Shown in pieces: positions 1 to 7,838 of a DNA stretch of 64,000 bases. The notes under the pieces were generated by a model that saw only the letters and a program-made list of their open reading frames with translations, was not told the DNA's origin and searched no databases. Position 1 is the stretch's first letter. Every line of letters starts with the position of its first letter. Source of the DNA: Nocardioides sp. Root682 (lineage in GTDB: Bacteria > Actinomycetota > Actinomycetes > Propionibacteriales > Nocardioidaceae); contig NZ_LMHJ01000001.1 of assembly GCF_001427795.1 (NCBI RefSeq), positions 481,773-545,772 on the forward strand, in the 5' to 3' direction. The position numbers and the translations under genes were made by a program.

Positions 1-2081
1 CTCCGGTGCAGCACCCGCAGCGGCTTCGGCGCCCACCAGGCACGTTCGCCGAGAAGGCGTACGCCGGCCGGGAGCAGCACGCCCCGGACGAGGGTGGCGT
101 CGATCAGGATCGCCAGCCCCGTCCCCAGCCCGAAGAACTGGATGAAGCTCACCGAGCTGACCAGGAACGCGAAGAAGCTGATCGCGATCAGGGCCGCCGC
201 GGTGCTCACGATCCGGCCGGTGTGCGCGAGGCCGTGGACGAGCGCCTCCTCGTTGCTGAAGCCGGCGTCACGCATCTCCTTGATCCGGCCCATCACGAAC
301 ACCTCGTAGTCCATCGACAGGCCGAAGGCGACGCAGAACAGCAGCACCATCATCGAGCTGTCCATCGGTTGCGGGGTGAAGCCGAGCAGCCCGGACAGAT
401 GGCCGTCCTGGAACACCCACACCATCGCACCGAGCGTCGCGCCGAGGCCGACGGCGTTGAGCAGGAGGGCCCGGATCGGCTGGATCACGCTGCCGGTGAA
501 CAGGAACAGGATCACCATCGTGGTCAGCACCAGCCAGCCGACCACAGCGGGCAGGCGCTGACCGATGCCCTCCATCTGGTCCTTCAGCTCCGCGGTGGCG
601 CCACCGACCAGCACCTCGGTGCCTGCCGGAGGTGCGACGTCCCGGACCGACTGGACCAGGTCACGTGCCTGGCTCGAACGGGGGTCGAGGTCGGTCACCA
701 CCGCGAGCAGGTCGGCCCCGTCGCCGTGCCGTACGTCGACGCGAACCACACCCGGCAGCGCCCCCAGCTCTCCGCTGTACGACGCCAGGTCGGTCTCGGC
801 CAGCGGCGAGGTCGTGACGACGTCGATGGGGTGGGTGCCGTCGCCGCCGAACTCCTCGCGGATCAGGTCGCCGGCCTGCCGACTCGACGCGCTGGTGGGC
901 AGCACGCGGTCGTCGGGCGTGCCCAGGCTGATCCCGGCGAGCGGAAGGGCCATCACACCGAGGCCGACCAGCACGGGCAACGCGCTCAGGATCGGGCGGC
1001 GTGCCACGAACCGGGCCAGCCGAGCCCAGGCCGGAGCCTCCTCACCCCGGATGCCCCGTACCCCGGGCACCCGCCAGGCATCGATCCGGTCGCCGAGCAG
1101 GGTGACGGCGGCGGGCAGGATCACCACGGCGCTGAAGGCGGTGATCAGCATGACGCCGATGCCGGCGTAGGCGAAGGACCGCAGGAAGTACATCGGGAAG
1201 AGCAGCAGGGAGGCCAGCGCGACCGCGACGGTGGTCGCGCTGAAGGTGATCGTCCGCCCGGCGGTCTCGACGGCCCGGCGTACCGCTTCCTCATGGGCTC
1301 GGCCGGCCGACTTCTCCTCACGCACCCGGGCCACCATCAGCAGGCCGTAGTCGACCGCGAGGCCGAGGCCGAGGCCGGTCGTCAGGTTCACCGCGTAGAT
1401 CGACACATCGGTCATCGACCCGAGGATGGAGAGCTCGGCAAACGTGCCGAAGATGGCTGCGACACCGACGGCAAGGGTCACCAGCGCACCGACGACATTG
1501 CCGAAGGCGAGCACCAGCAGGACGAGGATGAGCGGGATCGCGATGCTCTCGGCGAGCCCGAGGTCCTTGCCGATCTGGCCGCCGATCTCCTCGCCGACGA
1601 TCTCTCCCCCGCCGACGACGACCTTGATCGCGCCGTCGGCGCCCTTGTAGGACTCGAGCACCGCCGCCGGATCGGCGTCGGCGCCGTCGGCGGTCGACGC
1701 GGTGACCAGCGCGTACCCGCCGTCGACCGAGCGCAGTGGACCCGCTCGCGCGTCGAAGTACGACGTCACGTCGGCCAGGTCCGGATCGGCGCGCAACCGA
1801 TCGGTGAAGGCCTTGCCGGCGTCAGCGACGGCAGGCGCATCGACATCGCCGCCGTCCGCCTCGACCACGAAGACATAGTCCGCCGCACCGGAGAACCGCT
1901 CGGCCAGGACGCTCGCCGCGCGGCTGCTCTCCGACTCGGGGTCGTCGAACCCGTCGGTCTGCAGCTTTCCGAACGCGCCGAGGCCGACGTACGCCGCCAG
2001 CACCACGCCCAGGATCCCGAGGCCCAGCACCCAACGTGCCCGCCCCGTCACCAGCACTCCGATCCACCGGAACATCGCCAT
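1..2081 (-). CDS. MMPL/RND family transporter (C-terminus beyond window)
   Basis: Proton-driven membrane exporter of the MMPL branch of the RND superfamily, typically moving lipids or drugs. 693 codons are visible before the window edge; the end is missing. A membrane segment follows the start, then a periplasmic domain (about residues 35-190), a membrane block, a second periplasmic domain and a second membrane block. Both halves carry the Asp-Tyr pair of the proton relay: D244-Y245 in GLAVDYGLLMVARVRE and D591-Y592 in GLSMDYEVFVMGRIKE. I chose the ATG at 2081; ATG 2075 is the alternative. A TetR gene is divergent and a 21-bp palindrome lies between them, so local repression is likely. The substrate cannot be told from the sequence. 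Confidence 0.93.
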   Translation of the reverse strand, partial: MAMFRWIGVLVTGRARWVLGLGILGVVLAAYVGLGAFGKLQTDGFDDPESESSRAASVLAERFSGAADYVFVVEADGGDVDAPAVADAGKAFTDRLRADPDLADVTSYFDARAGPLRSVDGGYALVTASTADGADADPAAVLESYKGADGAIKVVVGGGEIVGEEIGGQIGKDLGLAESIAIPLILVLLVLAFGNVVGALVTLAVGVAAIFGTFAELSILGSMTDVSIYAVNLTTGLGLGLAVDYGLLMVARVREEKSAGRAHEEAVRRAVETAGRTITFSATTVAVALASLLLFPMYFLRSFAYAGIGVMLITAFSAVVILPAAVTLLGDRIDAWRVPGVRGIRGEEAPAWARLARFVARRPILSALPVLVGLGVMALPLAGISLGTPDDRVLPTSASSRQAGDLIREEFGGDGTHPIDVVTTSPLAETDLASYSGELGALPGVVRVDVRHGDGADLLAVVTDLDPRSSQARDLVQSVRDVAPPAGTEVLVGGATAELKDQMEGIGQRLPAVVGWLVLTTMVILFLFTGSVIQPIRALLLNAVGLGATLGAMVWVFQDGHLSGLLGFTPQPMDSSMMVLLFCVAFGLSMDYEVFVMGRIKEMRDAGFSNEEALVHGLAHTGRIVSTAAALIAISFFAFLVSSVSFIQFFGLGTGLAILIDATLVRGVLLPAGVRLLGERAWWAPKPLRVLHR

Positions 2082-2096
2082 CACCTTCCATGTGTA

Positions 2097-2117
2097 CGCC
2101 CGTAAACTTTACGAGCG
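2097..2117. promoter_or_regulatory. Palindromic operator between MMPL and TetR genes
   Basis: Inverted repeat centred on C2107. The left arm CGCCCGTAAA and right arm TTTACGAGCG match at 9 of 10 positions, the inner 13 bp perfectly. It lies 16 bp from the MMPL start and 16 bp from the upstream TetR start, where an autoregulating TetR dimer would bind. This is inferred from symmetry and position. Confidence 0.6.
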
Positions 2118-2132
2118 TCAACTTGGCATGAA

Positions 2133-2819
2133 ATGTGTGCGGGTGTCAACATGTATTCCGTGAACACCTCGACCGCGGCCCGGAGCAGCTATCACCACGG
2201 CGACCTGCGCAACGCGCTGGCGCGGGCCGCGGCCGACCTCGCAGCAACCGGCGGTCCCGACGCCGTCACCATCCGTGGCGCCGCGCGCGAGGTCGGCGTG
2301 ACCCCCACCGCTGCCTACCGGCACTTCTCCAGCCAGGCCGACCTGCTGGCGGCGGCCCGGGAGCTGGCCATGGACGGGATGGTCGTGGCGATGGCCGACT
2401 ACCTCGGCAAGGTCCCGACCGACGCCGATCCCGTCCAGCGTGCGATCGCCCGGCTCGGCTCGACCGGACGCGGCTACATCCGGTTCGCACAGGAGGAGCC
2501 CGGCATCTTCCGGACCTGCTTCACCGGACAGCTGCGCGGGGCCAGTGACCCCGACCCCGGCCTCAACGCAATGGGGCCCTACGAGCTGCTCGGACAGATG
2601 CTCGACGAGCTCGTCGAGGTCGGCTTCCTCGCCCCCGAGGACCGGCCGGGAGCCGAAGCCGGCCCCTGGGCCGCGGTCCACGGGCTCGCGCTGCTGATCA
2701 TCGACGGCCCGCTGCGTGACTTCGGTCCCGCCGAACGCGAGGCCGCGATCGAGCAGACCCTGGCGATGACCGTGCGCGGGCTCGCGACCGGCCCCCGCGG
2801 AAGGTCCGCTTCCCACTAG
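2133..2819 (+). CDS. TetR/AcrR family transcriptional regulator
   Basis: One-domain repressor with an N-terminal helix-turn-helix (about residues 15-65; core GVTPTAAYRHFSSQADLLAA) and a helical ligand-binding C-terminal domain. It probably represses the divergent MMPL exporter and itself through the palindrome at 2097-2117. ATG 2133 gives 228 residues; an in-frame ATG at 2151 gives 222. Neither has a clear Shine-Dalgarno sequence, so a leaderless start is possible. The stop is followed within 2 nt by the next gene, so the three genes 2133-4121 are probably co-transcribed. The ligand is unknown. Confidence 0.92.
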   Translation: MCAGVNMYSVNTSTAARSSYHHGDLRNALARAAADLAATGGPDAVTIRGAAREVGVTPTAAYRHFSSQADLLAAARELAMDGMVVAMADYLGKVPTDADPVQRAIARLGSTGRGYIRFAQEEPGIFRTCFTGQLRGASDPDPGLNAMGPYELLGQMLDELVEVGFLAPEDRPGAEAGPWAAVHGLALLIIDGPLRDFGPAEREAAIEQTLAMTVRGLATGPRGRSASH

Positions 2820-2820
2820 G

Positions 2821-3519
2821 GTGACGCGGGTGAGCGACGAACTCATCACCTATGCGACCTGGGGCGAGCGGTTCTTCTCGACCGCCGTCACCACCGACCG
2901 CGTCCTGAACGGCGTGAACGTCCTCGCCGGGCGCCCGATCGAGGTCGGCCCGATCGGCGTCGGCCCCGGACGCATCGCCAAGGTGATCGCCAAGGGCCAG
3001 ATCGGCACGGCGACCGGCCAGCGGGTCGACACCCTGCCCGTCACGTTCAACGTCGAGCTGCCGGTGACGCTGAAGTTCACCCTCGACCTGGCCATGGACA
3101 AGCTGGACTTCGACGCCGACATCACCGTGCCCCTGGTGATCACCGCGCACGCCTGCGCCGACCTCTCCATCCAGCTCGAGGTCGCTCCGCCCACGCCGGC
3201 CCAGGTCGTCGTACGCCTCAAGGCCCAGGGCCTGCGCGCATCGATCACCAGCAGGGCCGCGAACGTCGAGGGCGAGCTGCGCCGCTTCGTCGCCAAGTAC
3301 GTCGCCCGCGAGCTCGGCCAGCCCTACGTGCAGCAGGCCACGGTCATCAACGTCGCCGGTGCGATCGAGGGCGCCGCCGCCCGACTGGTGCCCCGCGAGG
3401 AGAGCCCGATCGCCGCCGAGCTGACCGATGCCCTTCCCGCCGCAATGGAGGCGGAGCTCGCGCACACCGCCCAGCTGTTCATGGAGGCCGGCGAGGGCGA
3501 CGGGGAGTCCCAGGGGTGA
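2821..3519 (+). CDS. Conserved hypothetical protein
   Basis: I do not recognise a family. The 232 residues have no signal peptide or membrane segment. The middle (about 70-140) alternates hydrophobic and polar residues as in extended beta strands, and the C-terminal third is helical. That pattern would suit an elongated lipid-binding fold, but this is speculation. The GTG start at 2821 follows the TetR stop directly; a second GTG at 2830 is possible. Its end overlaps the start of the acetoacetate-decarboxylase-like gene by 4 nt, so the two are translationally coupled and probably act together. Confidence 0.75.
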   Translation: MTRVSDELITYATWGERFFSTAVTTDRVLNGVNVLAGRPIEVGPIGVGPGRIAKVIAKGQIGTATGQRVDTLPVTFNVELPVTLKFTLDLAMDKLDFDADITVPLVITAHACADLSIQLEVAPPTPAQVVVRLKAQGLRASITSRAANVEGELRRFVAKYVARELGQPYVQQATVINVAGAIEGAAARLVPREESPIAAELTDALPAAMEAELAHTAQLFMEAGEGDGESQG

Positions 3520-4121
3520 GCCTGTATCCCCCCGCGCCGTGGCACATGCACGGCTCGCTCTGGCTGTCCGTCTTCCGGATCGCCGAGGACGTCGATGAAC
3601 GTCACCCGGCCGGGACGTACGGCGTCGCGCTGGTCTCCTACGAGGAGCCGAGCCCGCTGACGTACCACGAGCTCCTGCTCGCCCGGACGACCAAGGCGGC
3701 CGACGGCAAGGGCGCCGTGACCATCACCGACATCTGGGTCGACTCCGCGGCGTCGCAAGCCGGTGGCCGCGAGCTGTGGGCGATCCCGAAACAGCTGTGC
3801 GACTTCGACATGGAGAGCAGCTTCCGCGGCCCGCTCACCTCGACCGACTGGACGGCCCTCGACCAGCGGCGACCGATCGCCGACGCGACCTTCACGGACC
3901 TCTCCCGCGCCGCACCCCGCGTGCCGTTCACCGGTCGTGTCGTCCAGCCCGGCATCGCCGAGCACCCCGAGACGGCGAACGTCGTCATGAAGGGCAGCGC
4001 GAAGGCGCTCCCCTGCCGCGCCCGTTGGTCCTTCGCGAGCGACGGCCCACTGGGCTTCCTCGGTCAGGCGCGTCAGCTCGGCTCGCTCCGGATGTCGTCG
4101 TTCCGGCTCTCGTTCGACTGA
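3516..4121 (+). CDS. Acetoacetate decarboxylase family protein
   Basis: A 201-residue member of the acetoacetate decarboxylase (ADC) fold. The segment GRELWAIPKQLCDF matches the ADC region that carries the Schiff-base lysine (the K of IPK). Classical ADC is about 245 residues, so this is a short, divergent member and need not decarboxylate acetoacetate. GTG start at 3516 overlaps the previous stop (GTGA). It lies in the TetR-led transcription unit 2133-4121. No signal peptide; cytoplasmic. The family call is firm, the reaction is not. Confidence 0.8.
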   Translation: MSLYPPAPWHMHGSLWLSVFRIAEDVDERHPAGTYGVALVSYEEPSPLTYHELLLARTTKAADGKGAVTITDIWVDSAASQAGGRELWAIPKQLCDFDMESSFRGPLTSTDWTALDQRRPIADATFTDLSRAAPRVPFTGRVVQPGIAEHPETANVVMKGSAKALPCRARWSFASDGPLGFLGQARQLGSLRMSSFRLSFD

Positions 4122-4156
4122 CCACCTGACCCCTGGGCAGCCGACCGGCTGTCAAC

Positions 4157-4170
4157 CATCGTTTTCGATG
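4157..4170. other. Small hairpin upstream of exported cassette
   Basis: CATCG, TTTT loop, CGATG: a perfect 5-bp stem 36 nt after the decarboxylase-like stop. It could be a weak terminator or part of the leader of the next gene. No T-run follows on the plus strand. The rest of 4122-4299 shows only the AGGGG ribosome site before 4300. Confidence 0.3.
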
Positions 4171-4299
4171 TCTCCGGTCACGTAACACGGATCACGTGCC
4201 GCGGTTGGTCGGGGTGTTCCCCCCACCCGTGGCATGCCGTGATCTCGGCCGGCGCCGCTGCGGGCTCCAGCAGCTCTCACAGATCGCAGGGGTAGTCCC

Positions 4300-4761
4300 A
4301 TGGCCATTTCCAAGAAGAAGAAGTTCGCCGTCGCTGGCGGTGTCGGCGCACTCGTCATCACCGCCAGCGCCGCATTCGCGTACTGGACCAGCACCGGCTC
4401 CGACGACGCCACCGCACAGGTCGCCGACGAGAACTCGTGGACGGTACTGATCGACGACGCCACGATCGGCGACGGCACCACGCTGACGCCCGACGGCGAC
4501 ACCGACACCATCTCCTTCACCATCAGCAACGACGAAGAGGGCACCAAGCAGATCACCGGTGTCTCTGCCTCGGTCGCGGTCACGGCGGCCGGCTGCTCCG
4601 ACGCCGACTTCGCCATCACGAACCTCACCGACCTGGTCGGCGACGACGTGGCCGGCGGCGGCTCTGTCGGCGGCACCTTCGACGTCCAGATGATCGACAC
4701 CGGCGCCAACCAGGACGGCTGCAAGGGCGCGACGCTGACCTACACCGTCGACGTCAGCTGA
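4300..4761 (+). CDS. Exported protein with SipW-type signal peptide
   Basis: 153 residues. The start has a lysine cluster (KKKK, residues 5-8), a hydrophobic core (10-27) and a likely cleavage after AFA before YWTSTGSDDATAQ. That layout is the SipW-dependent leader seen on TasA and camelysin-like fibre proteins. The mature part is acidic and beta-rich, with two cysteines and the motif ANQDGCKG near the C-terminus. The same cysteine module ends the next protein. It is the first of three genes (4300-7505) encoding surface or secreted proteins. An AGGGG ribosome site precedes ATG 4300. The function is unknown; a structural extracellular subunit is my inference. Confidence 0.8.
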   Translation: MAISKKKKFAVAGGVGALVITASAAFAYWTSTGSDDATAQVADENSWTVLIDDATIGDGTTLTPDGDTDTISFTISNDEEGTKQITGVSASVAVTAAGCSDADFAITNLTDLVGDDVAGGGSVGGTFDVQMIDTGANQDGCKGATLTYTVDVS

Positions 4762-4809
4762 CGCTGATTCCCTGCTGGATCTGACGACCGACGCGACCGA
4801 GAGGCCATC

Positions 4810-5898
4810 ATGTTGAAGCACTGGACCGGGAGACCACGTCTCCTGCTCGCACTGCTCGCTGTCCTCCTGGTCGCGTCGGTCGGATCCGCTCCCCTCCGTA
4901 CGGCGTCCACCACCGTCGGCACGGAACTCACCCTGACCGCCACCCAGAGCACCGTCGGTGTCGCGATCGGCGGCAACGCGGTCGTCGCGGTCGCCGTCAG
5001 CGGACCCGGATCGCTCCTGGGACCGGTCAACCTGTCGGTCACCGGCGCACCGTCCGCCTCGATCGTCACGATCCTCCCGAACCTGGTCCCCGCAGGCCTC
5101 CCTGCGGTGATCTCGGTCCTCACGACCGGCTCCACTCCGGTCGGTACGTACTTCCTCAAGATCACCGCGACCAACGGCGCCAGCACCACCTCCGTCACCG
5201 TCAAGCTCGTCGTGACGCTCCCGACCGGCTTCACGATGACCCTCGCTCCCCCGTTGCGGACCGTGGTCGACGGCGAGACGACGTCCTTCGCCCTCAGCAT
5301 CAACCGAGGACTGCTGGCCGGGCCGATCGGCCTGACCGTCTCGGGCGTCCCCCAGCACGCCATGGCCACCGTGAGTCCGTCGCTCTCGCTGCTCGGGAAC
5401 AGTGCGACGATCACGATCCGCACCGCGACCAACGTGCTCCCCGGCACCTACCTGATCACCGTCGCCGGCAAGTCGCTGCTGTCCTCGGCCACCGCTTCGG
5501 CGTACCTGGTCGTGCTGCCGCAGACCTACCCGGACTTCCCGATCTCCGGCGAGCCCGACCGTGAGCTCGCACCCGGCGCACCGGCCGGCGCGATCGACGT
5601 GGAGATCACCAACCCCTTCAACGCGGCGATGACCGTGTCGAACCTCGGCGTCACCGTCGAGGGCACCGACACCAGCGCCCAGCCGGGTGGTTGTGCGGTC
5701 AGCAACTTCGAGATCCTCGCGTACGGCGGCCCGGCGACCTTCGTCGTACCGCCGAACAGCACGCGCAAGCTCTCCGACCTCGGCATCGCGCGAGCGAACT
5801 GGCCCGCGATCCGGATGCTCAACACGTCCGCCAACCAGGACATGTGCAAGGGCGTCCAGGTCGATCTGCGCCTCAACGCGAAGGGAGATGGTGCGTGA
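4810..5898 (+). CDS. Secreted Ig-like repeat protein sharing the NQDxCKG module
   Basis: 362 residues with a classical signal peptide (hydrophobic residues 11-26). Two beta-sandwich-like repeats follow (about 35-135 and 140-235), each with a stretch resembling VTGAP/VSGVP and a Thr/Val-rich end. The C-terminal domain (about 245-355) resembles the mature part of the preceding protein, with the cysteine motif GGCAVSNFEI and the ending SANQDMCKGVQV. The stop overlaps the next start (TGATG at 5896-5900), so it is coupled to the third gene. No enzyme motif is visible. Probably an extracellular structural or adhesive protein. Confidence 0.78.
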   Translation: MLKHWTGRPRLLLALLAVLLVASVGSAPLRTASTTVGTELTLTATQSTVGVAIGGNAVVAVAVSGPGSLLGPVNLSVTGAPSASIVTILPNLVPAGLPAVISVLTTGSTPVGTYFLKITATNGASTTSVTVKLVVTLPTGFTMTLAPPLRTVVDGETTSFALSINRGLLAGPIGLTVSGVPQHAMATVSPSLSLLGNSATITIRTATNVLPGTYLITVAGKSLLSSATASAYLVVLPQTYPDFPISGEPDRELAPGAPAGAIDVEITNPFNAAMTVSNLGVTVEGTDTSAQPGGCAVSNFEILAYGGPATFVVPPNSTRKLSDLGIARANWPAIRMLNTSANQDMCKGVQVDLRLNAKGDGA

Positions 5899-7505
5899 TG
5901 AACGCCCGTCGCGTCTCCTCGTCCCGCAAGCGCCCGGCCGCCGAGCGACGCAACAGCCGCCCCCAGCCCCGCCACCTCGCCCGCGCTCGCCACGGACTGC
6001 GGCACGCCCGGATCGAGGTGATCGGTGTCGTCGCCGTCTCGGTGGCAGTGTTGCTGGTCCTCGCCGGCACCGTCGTCGCGTACTTCGGCGCCACCGGCTC
6101 CGACACCGCCACCGGCGGCGTGGGCGCGCTCTCGGCGCCCACGAACGTCACCGCCACGCAGGTCGGCACCACGGCGAGCGTCCAGGTCGGCTGGACCGCC
6201 TCGGCCGGAACGCCTGTCCCACAGGGCTACTACGTCACGCGCACCACGGGAGTGAACACCGCGAATGCCTGCGGCAGCTCCCCCACCAGCCTGATCACGA
6301 GCACCTCATGCACCGACACCTCGGTCGCCAACGGCGCCCACTCCTACCGGGTCACCGCGGTGTACCGGTCCTGGACCGCCACCTCGGCGCCCGCCAACGT
6401 GACCGTCACCGTGATCGTGATCGCGCAGCCTGTCATCACGAACATCCGCCCCACCAATGGCGCCTTCGGAGCGACCTTCGCGGCGATCTCGTGCACCACG
6501 AACAACGACCGCCGGGTCTGCGCCAACGTCACCACCCCGGCGGGCTCGATCACTTCGGTCACGGTGCAGATCACCCGTGCCTCGGACGGCCGTTGCTACG
6601 ACGGGAACGGCGCAGCGGAGAGTGACTGGACGACTCCCGCCTGTGCGTCGATCGCCATGACCGGAGGCCCCACCTTCGCCACGGACCGCCTGTTCAACCC
6701 CAGTTACGCCGAGGACGACGTCTACACCTTCACGGTGACGGCGACGAACAGCCTCGGCGGTACCGCCACGGCCTTCACGACGCGCGCCATCGACAGCGCC
6801 CTCCCGACCGGCTCGCTGTCACCGACCATGACGACGACCGGGACCAACGTCCAGCTCACTGCGAGCGACCTCAACGGGATCGCCTCGATCTCGTACCGCG
6901 TCGACTCGAACGCGGGGGCATTCACGACGGTCACCGGACCAGGTCCGCTCACACTGCCGACGCTCGCACCGGGAACGCACGAGATCGACTACTTCTTCAC
7001 CGACAACGCGGGCCGGTCCTCGACCACCGTCAACAACGCCGTCGTGACGGTCGATGGCGCAGCCCCGACGGTCAACGGCTTCGTTCCGGCTCCCGGCACG
7101 ACCGGCGCGACCTTCGGGGACGTCGACTGCACCCTGGGGAGCAGCAGCCTCCGCCTGTGCGCGAACGTCCTGGAGAACGGGGCCAGCGGACTCTCCACCG
7201 TCACGTACCAGCTCAAGCGTCAGTCCGACGGCAGGTGCTACGACGGCAGCGGGGCCAACCCCTCGGACTGGATCGTCGCCTGCAACAACCTGGCCATGGC
7301 CGCAGTGGGCCTCGCGCTCCACCGGACACCGGTCATCCTGAGCGCAGGCTTCAATGCCGCCGACACCTACGTGTTCACCGTGACCGCGACCGACAACGCC
7401 GGCAACGTCGGCACGGCGTTCTCGACGTTCATCCTCGGGGCAGCGGCCCTGCAGGCCCCGCCGAGCGCGCCGGCAGGGACCTCCTCCGACGTCCAGGCTG
7501 AATAG
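5898..7505 (+). CDS. Membrane-anchored or secreted Fn3/Ig-like protein with duplicated cysteine module
   Basis: 535 residues. A basic N-terminus of about 40 residues precedes a membrane segment (about 44-60) and then AYFGATGSDTATGG, very like the leader end of the first cassette protein. A fibronectin-III-like domain (about 75-175) is followed by two copies of a module of about 120 residues (about 185-305 and 390-525), each with paired cysteines and DGRCYDG, then SDW and TFTVTAT. The start is the ATG at 5898 overlapping the previous stop; longer upstream reading is antisense-like and rejected. The function is unknown. The arginine-rich cytosolic tail before the leader is unusual. Confidence 0.78.
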   Translation: MNARRVSSSRKRPAAERRNSRPQPRHLARARHGLRHARIEVIGVVAVSVAVLLVLAGTVVAYFGATGSDTATGGVGALSAPTNVTATQVGTTASVQVGWTASAGTPVPQGYYVTRTTGVNTANACGSSPTSLITSTSCTDTSVANGAHSYRVTAVYRSWTATSAPANVTVTVIVIAQPVITNIRPTNGAFGATFAAISCTTNNDRRVCANVTTPAGSITSVTVQITRASDGRCYDGNGAAESDWTTPACASIAMTGGPTFATDRLFNPSYAEDDVYTFTVTATNSLGGTATAFTTRAIDSALPTGSLSPTMTTTGTNVQLTASDLNGIASISYRVDSNAGAFTTVTGPGPLTLPTLAPGTHEIDYFFTDNAGRSSTTVNNAVVTVDGAAPTVNGFVPAPGTTGATFGDVDCTLGSSSLRLCANVLENGASGLSTVTYQLKRQSDGRCYDGSGANPSDWIVACNNLAMAAVGLALHRTPVILSAGFNAADTYVFTVTATDNAGNVGTAFSTFILGAAALQAPPSAPAGTSSDVQAE

Positions 7506-7522
7506 CCGCCCGAACCGGTCGC

Positions 7523-7546
7523 GTCCCGGCCGACAGGACCGGGGAC
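7523..7546. terminator. Possible bidirectional terminator hairpin
   Basis: GTCCC (7523-7527) can pair with GGGAC (7542-7546), extended inward by GG/CC. It sits between the convergent exported-protein gene and ptsH, 18 nt after one stop and just before the other. There is no T-run. Confidence 0.35.
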
Positions 7547-7547
7547 C

Positions 7548-7808
7548 TCACTCAGCGTCGAGATCTCGCTCGACAAGAGCGGCAACCGCCGCCACGTCGG
7601 ACTCGACCTCGCCCGACACCTCGACATGGTCGCCGTGGCCGGCGCCGAGGGTCATGATCAGCAGGGCCGAACTGGCATCCACGGCCTCGTCGCCCGGGAG
7701 CCCGATCAACACCTCGGACCCGAGTTCCTCGGCGGCCTCGGCGATGATGCCGGCCGGGCGGGCGTGCAGGCCGACGGCGGAACCGACGGTCACGGTGATG
7801 GTGTGCAT
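7548..7808 (-). CDS. ptsH: HPr phosphocarrier protein
   Basis: Small cytosolic PTS carrier that takes phosphate from Enzyme I and passes it to Enzyme II. At 86 residues it has the usual length. The active histidine is H15 in GLHARPAG. Serines 46-47 lie where the regulatory serine of low-GC HPr sits, though actinobacteria generally lack that kinase control. It is the last gene of the minus-strand set fruR-fruK-fruA-ptsH, 30 nt after fruA, with ptsI divergent further upstream. Together they make a complete fructose uptake chain. Confidence 0.95.
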   Translation of the reverse strand: MHTITVTVGSAVGLHARPAGIIAEAAEELGSEVLIGLPGDEAVDASSALLIMTLGAGHGDHVEVSGEVESDVAAVAALVERDLDAE

Positions 7809-7838
7809 GGGACTGCCTTTCGGGTGGGTGTGGACGAA

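Noticed and set aside
6..2105. Plus-strand open frame over the MMPL gene
   Set aside because: The minus strand encodes a clear MMPL transporter over the same bases; the plus translation is His/Arg/Gln/Asp-rich and motif-free.
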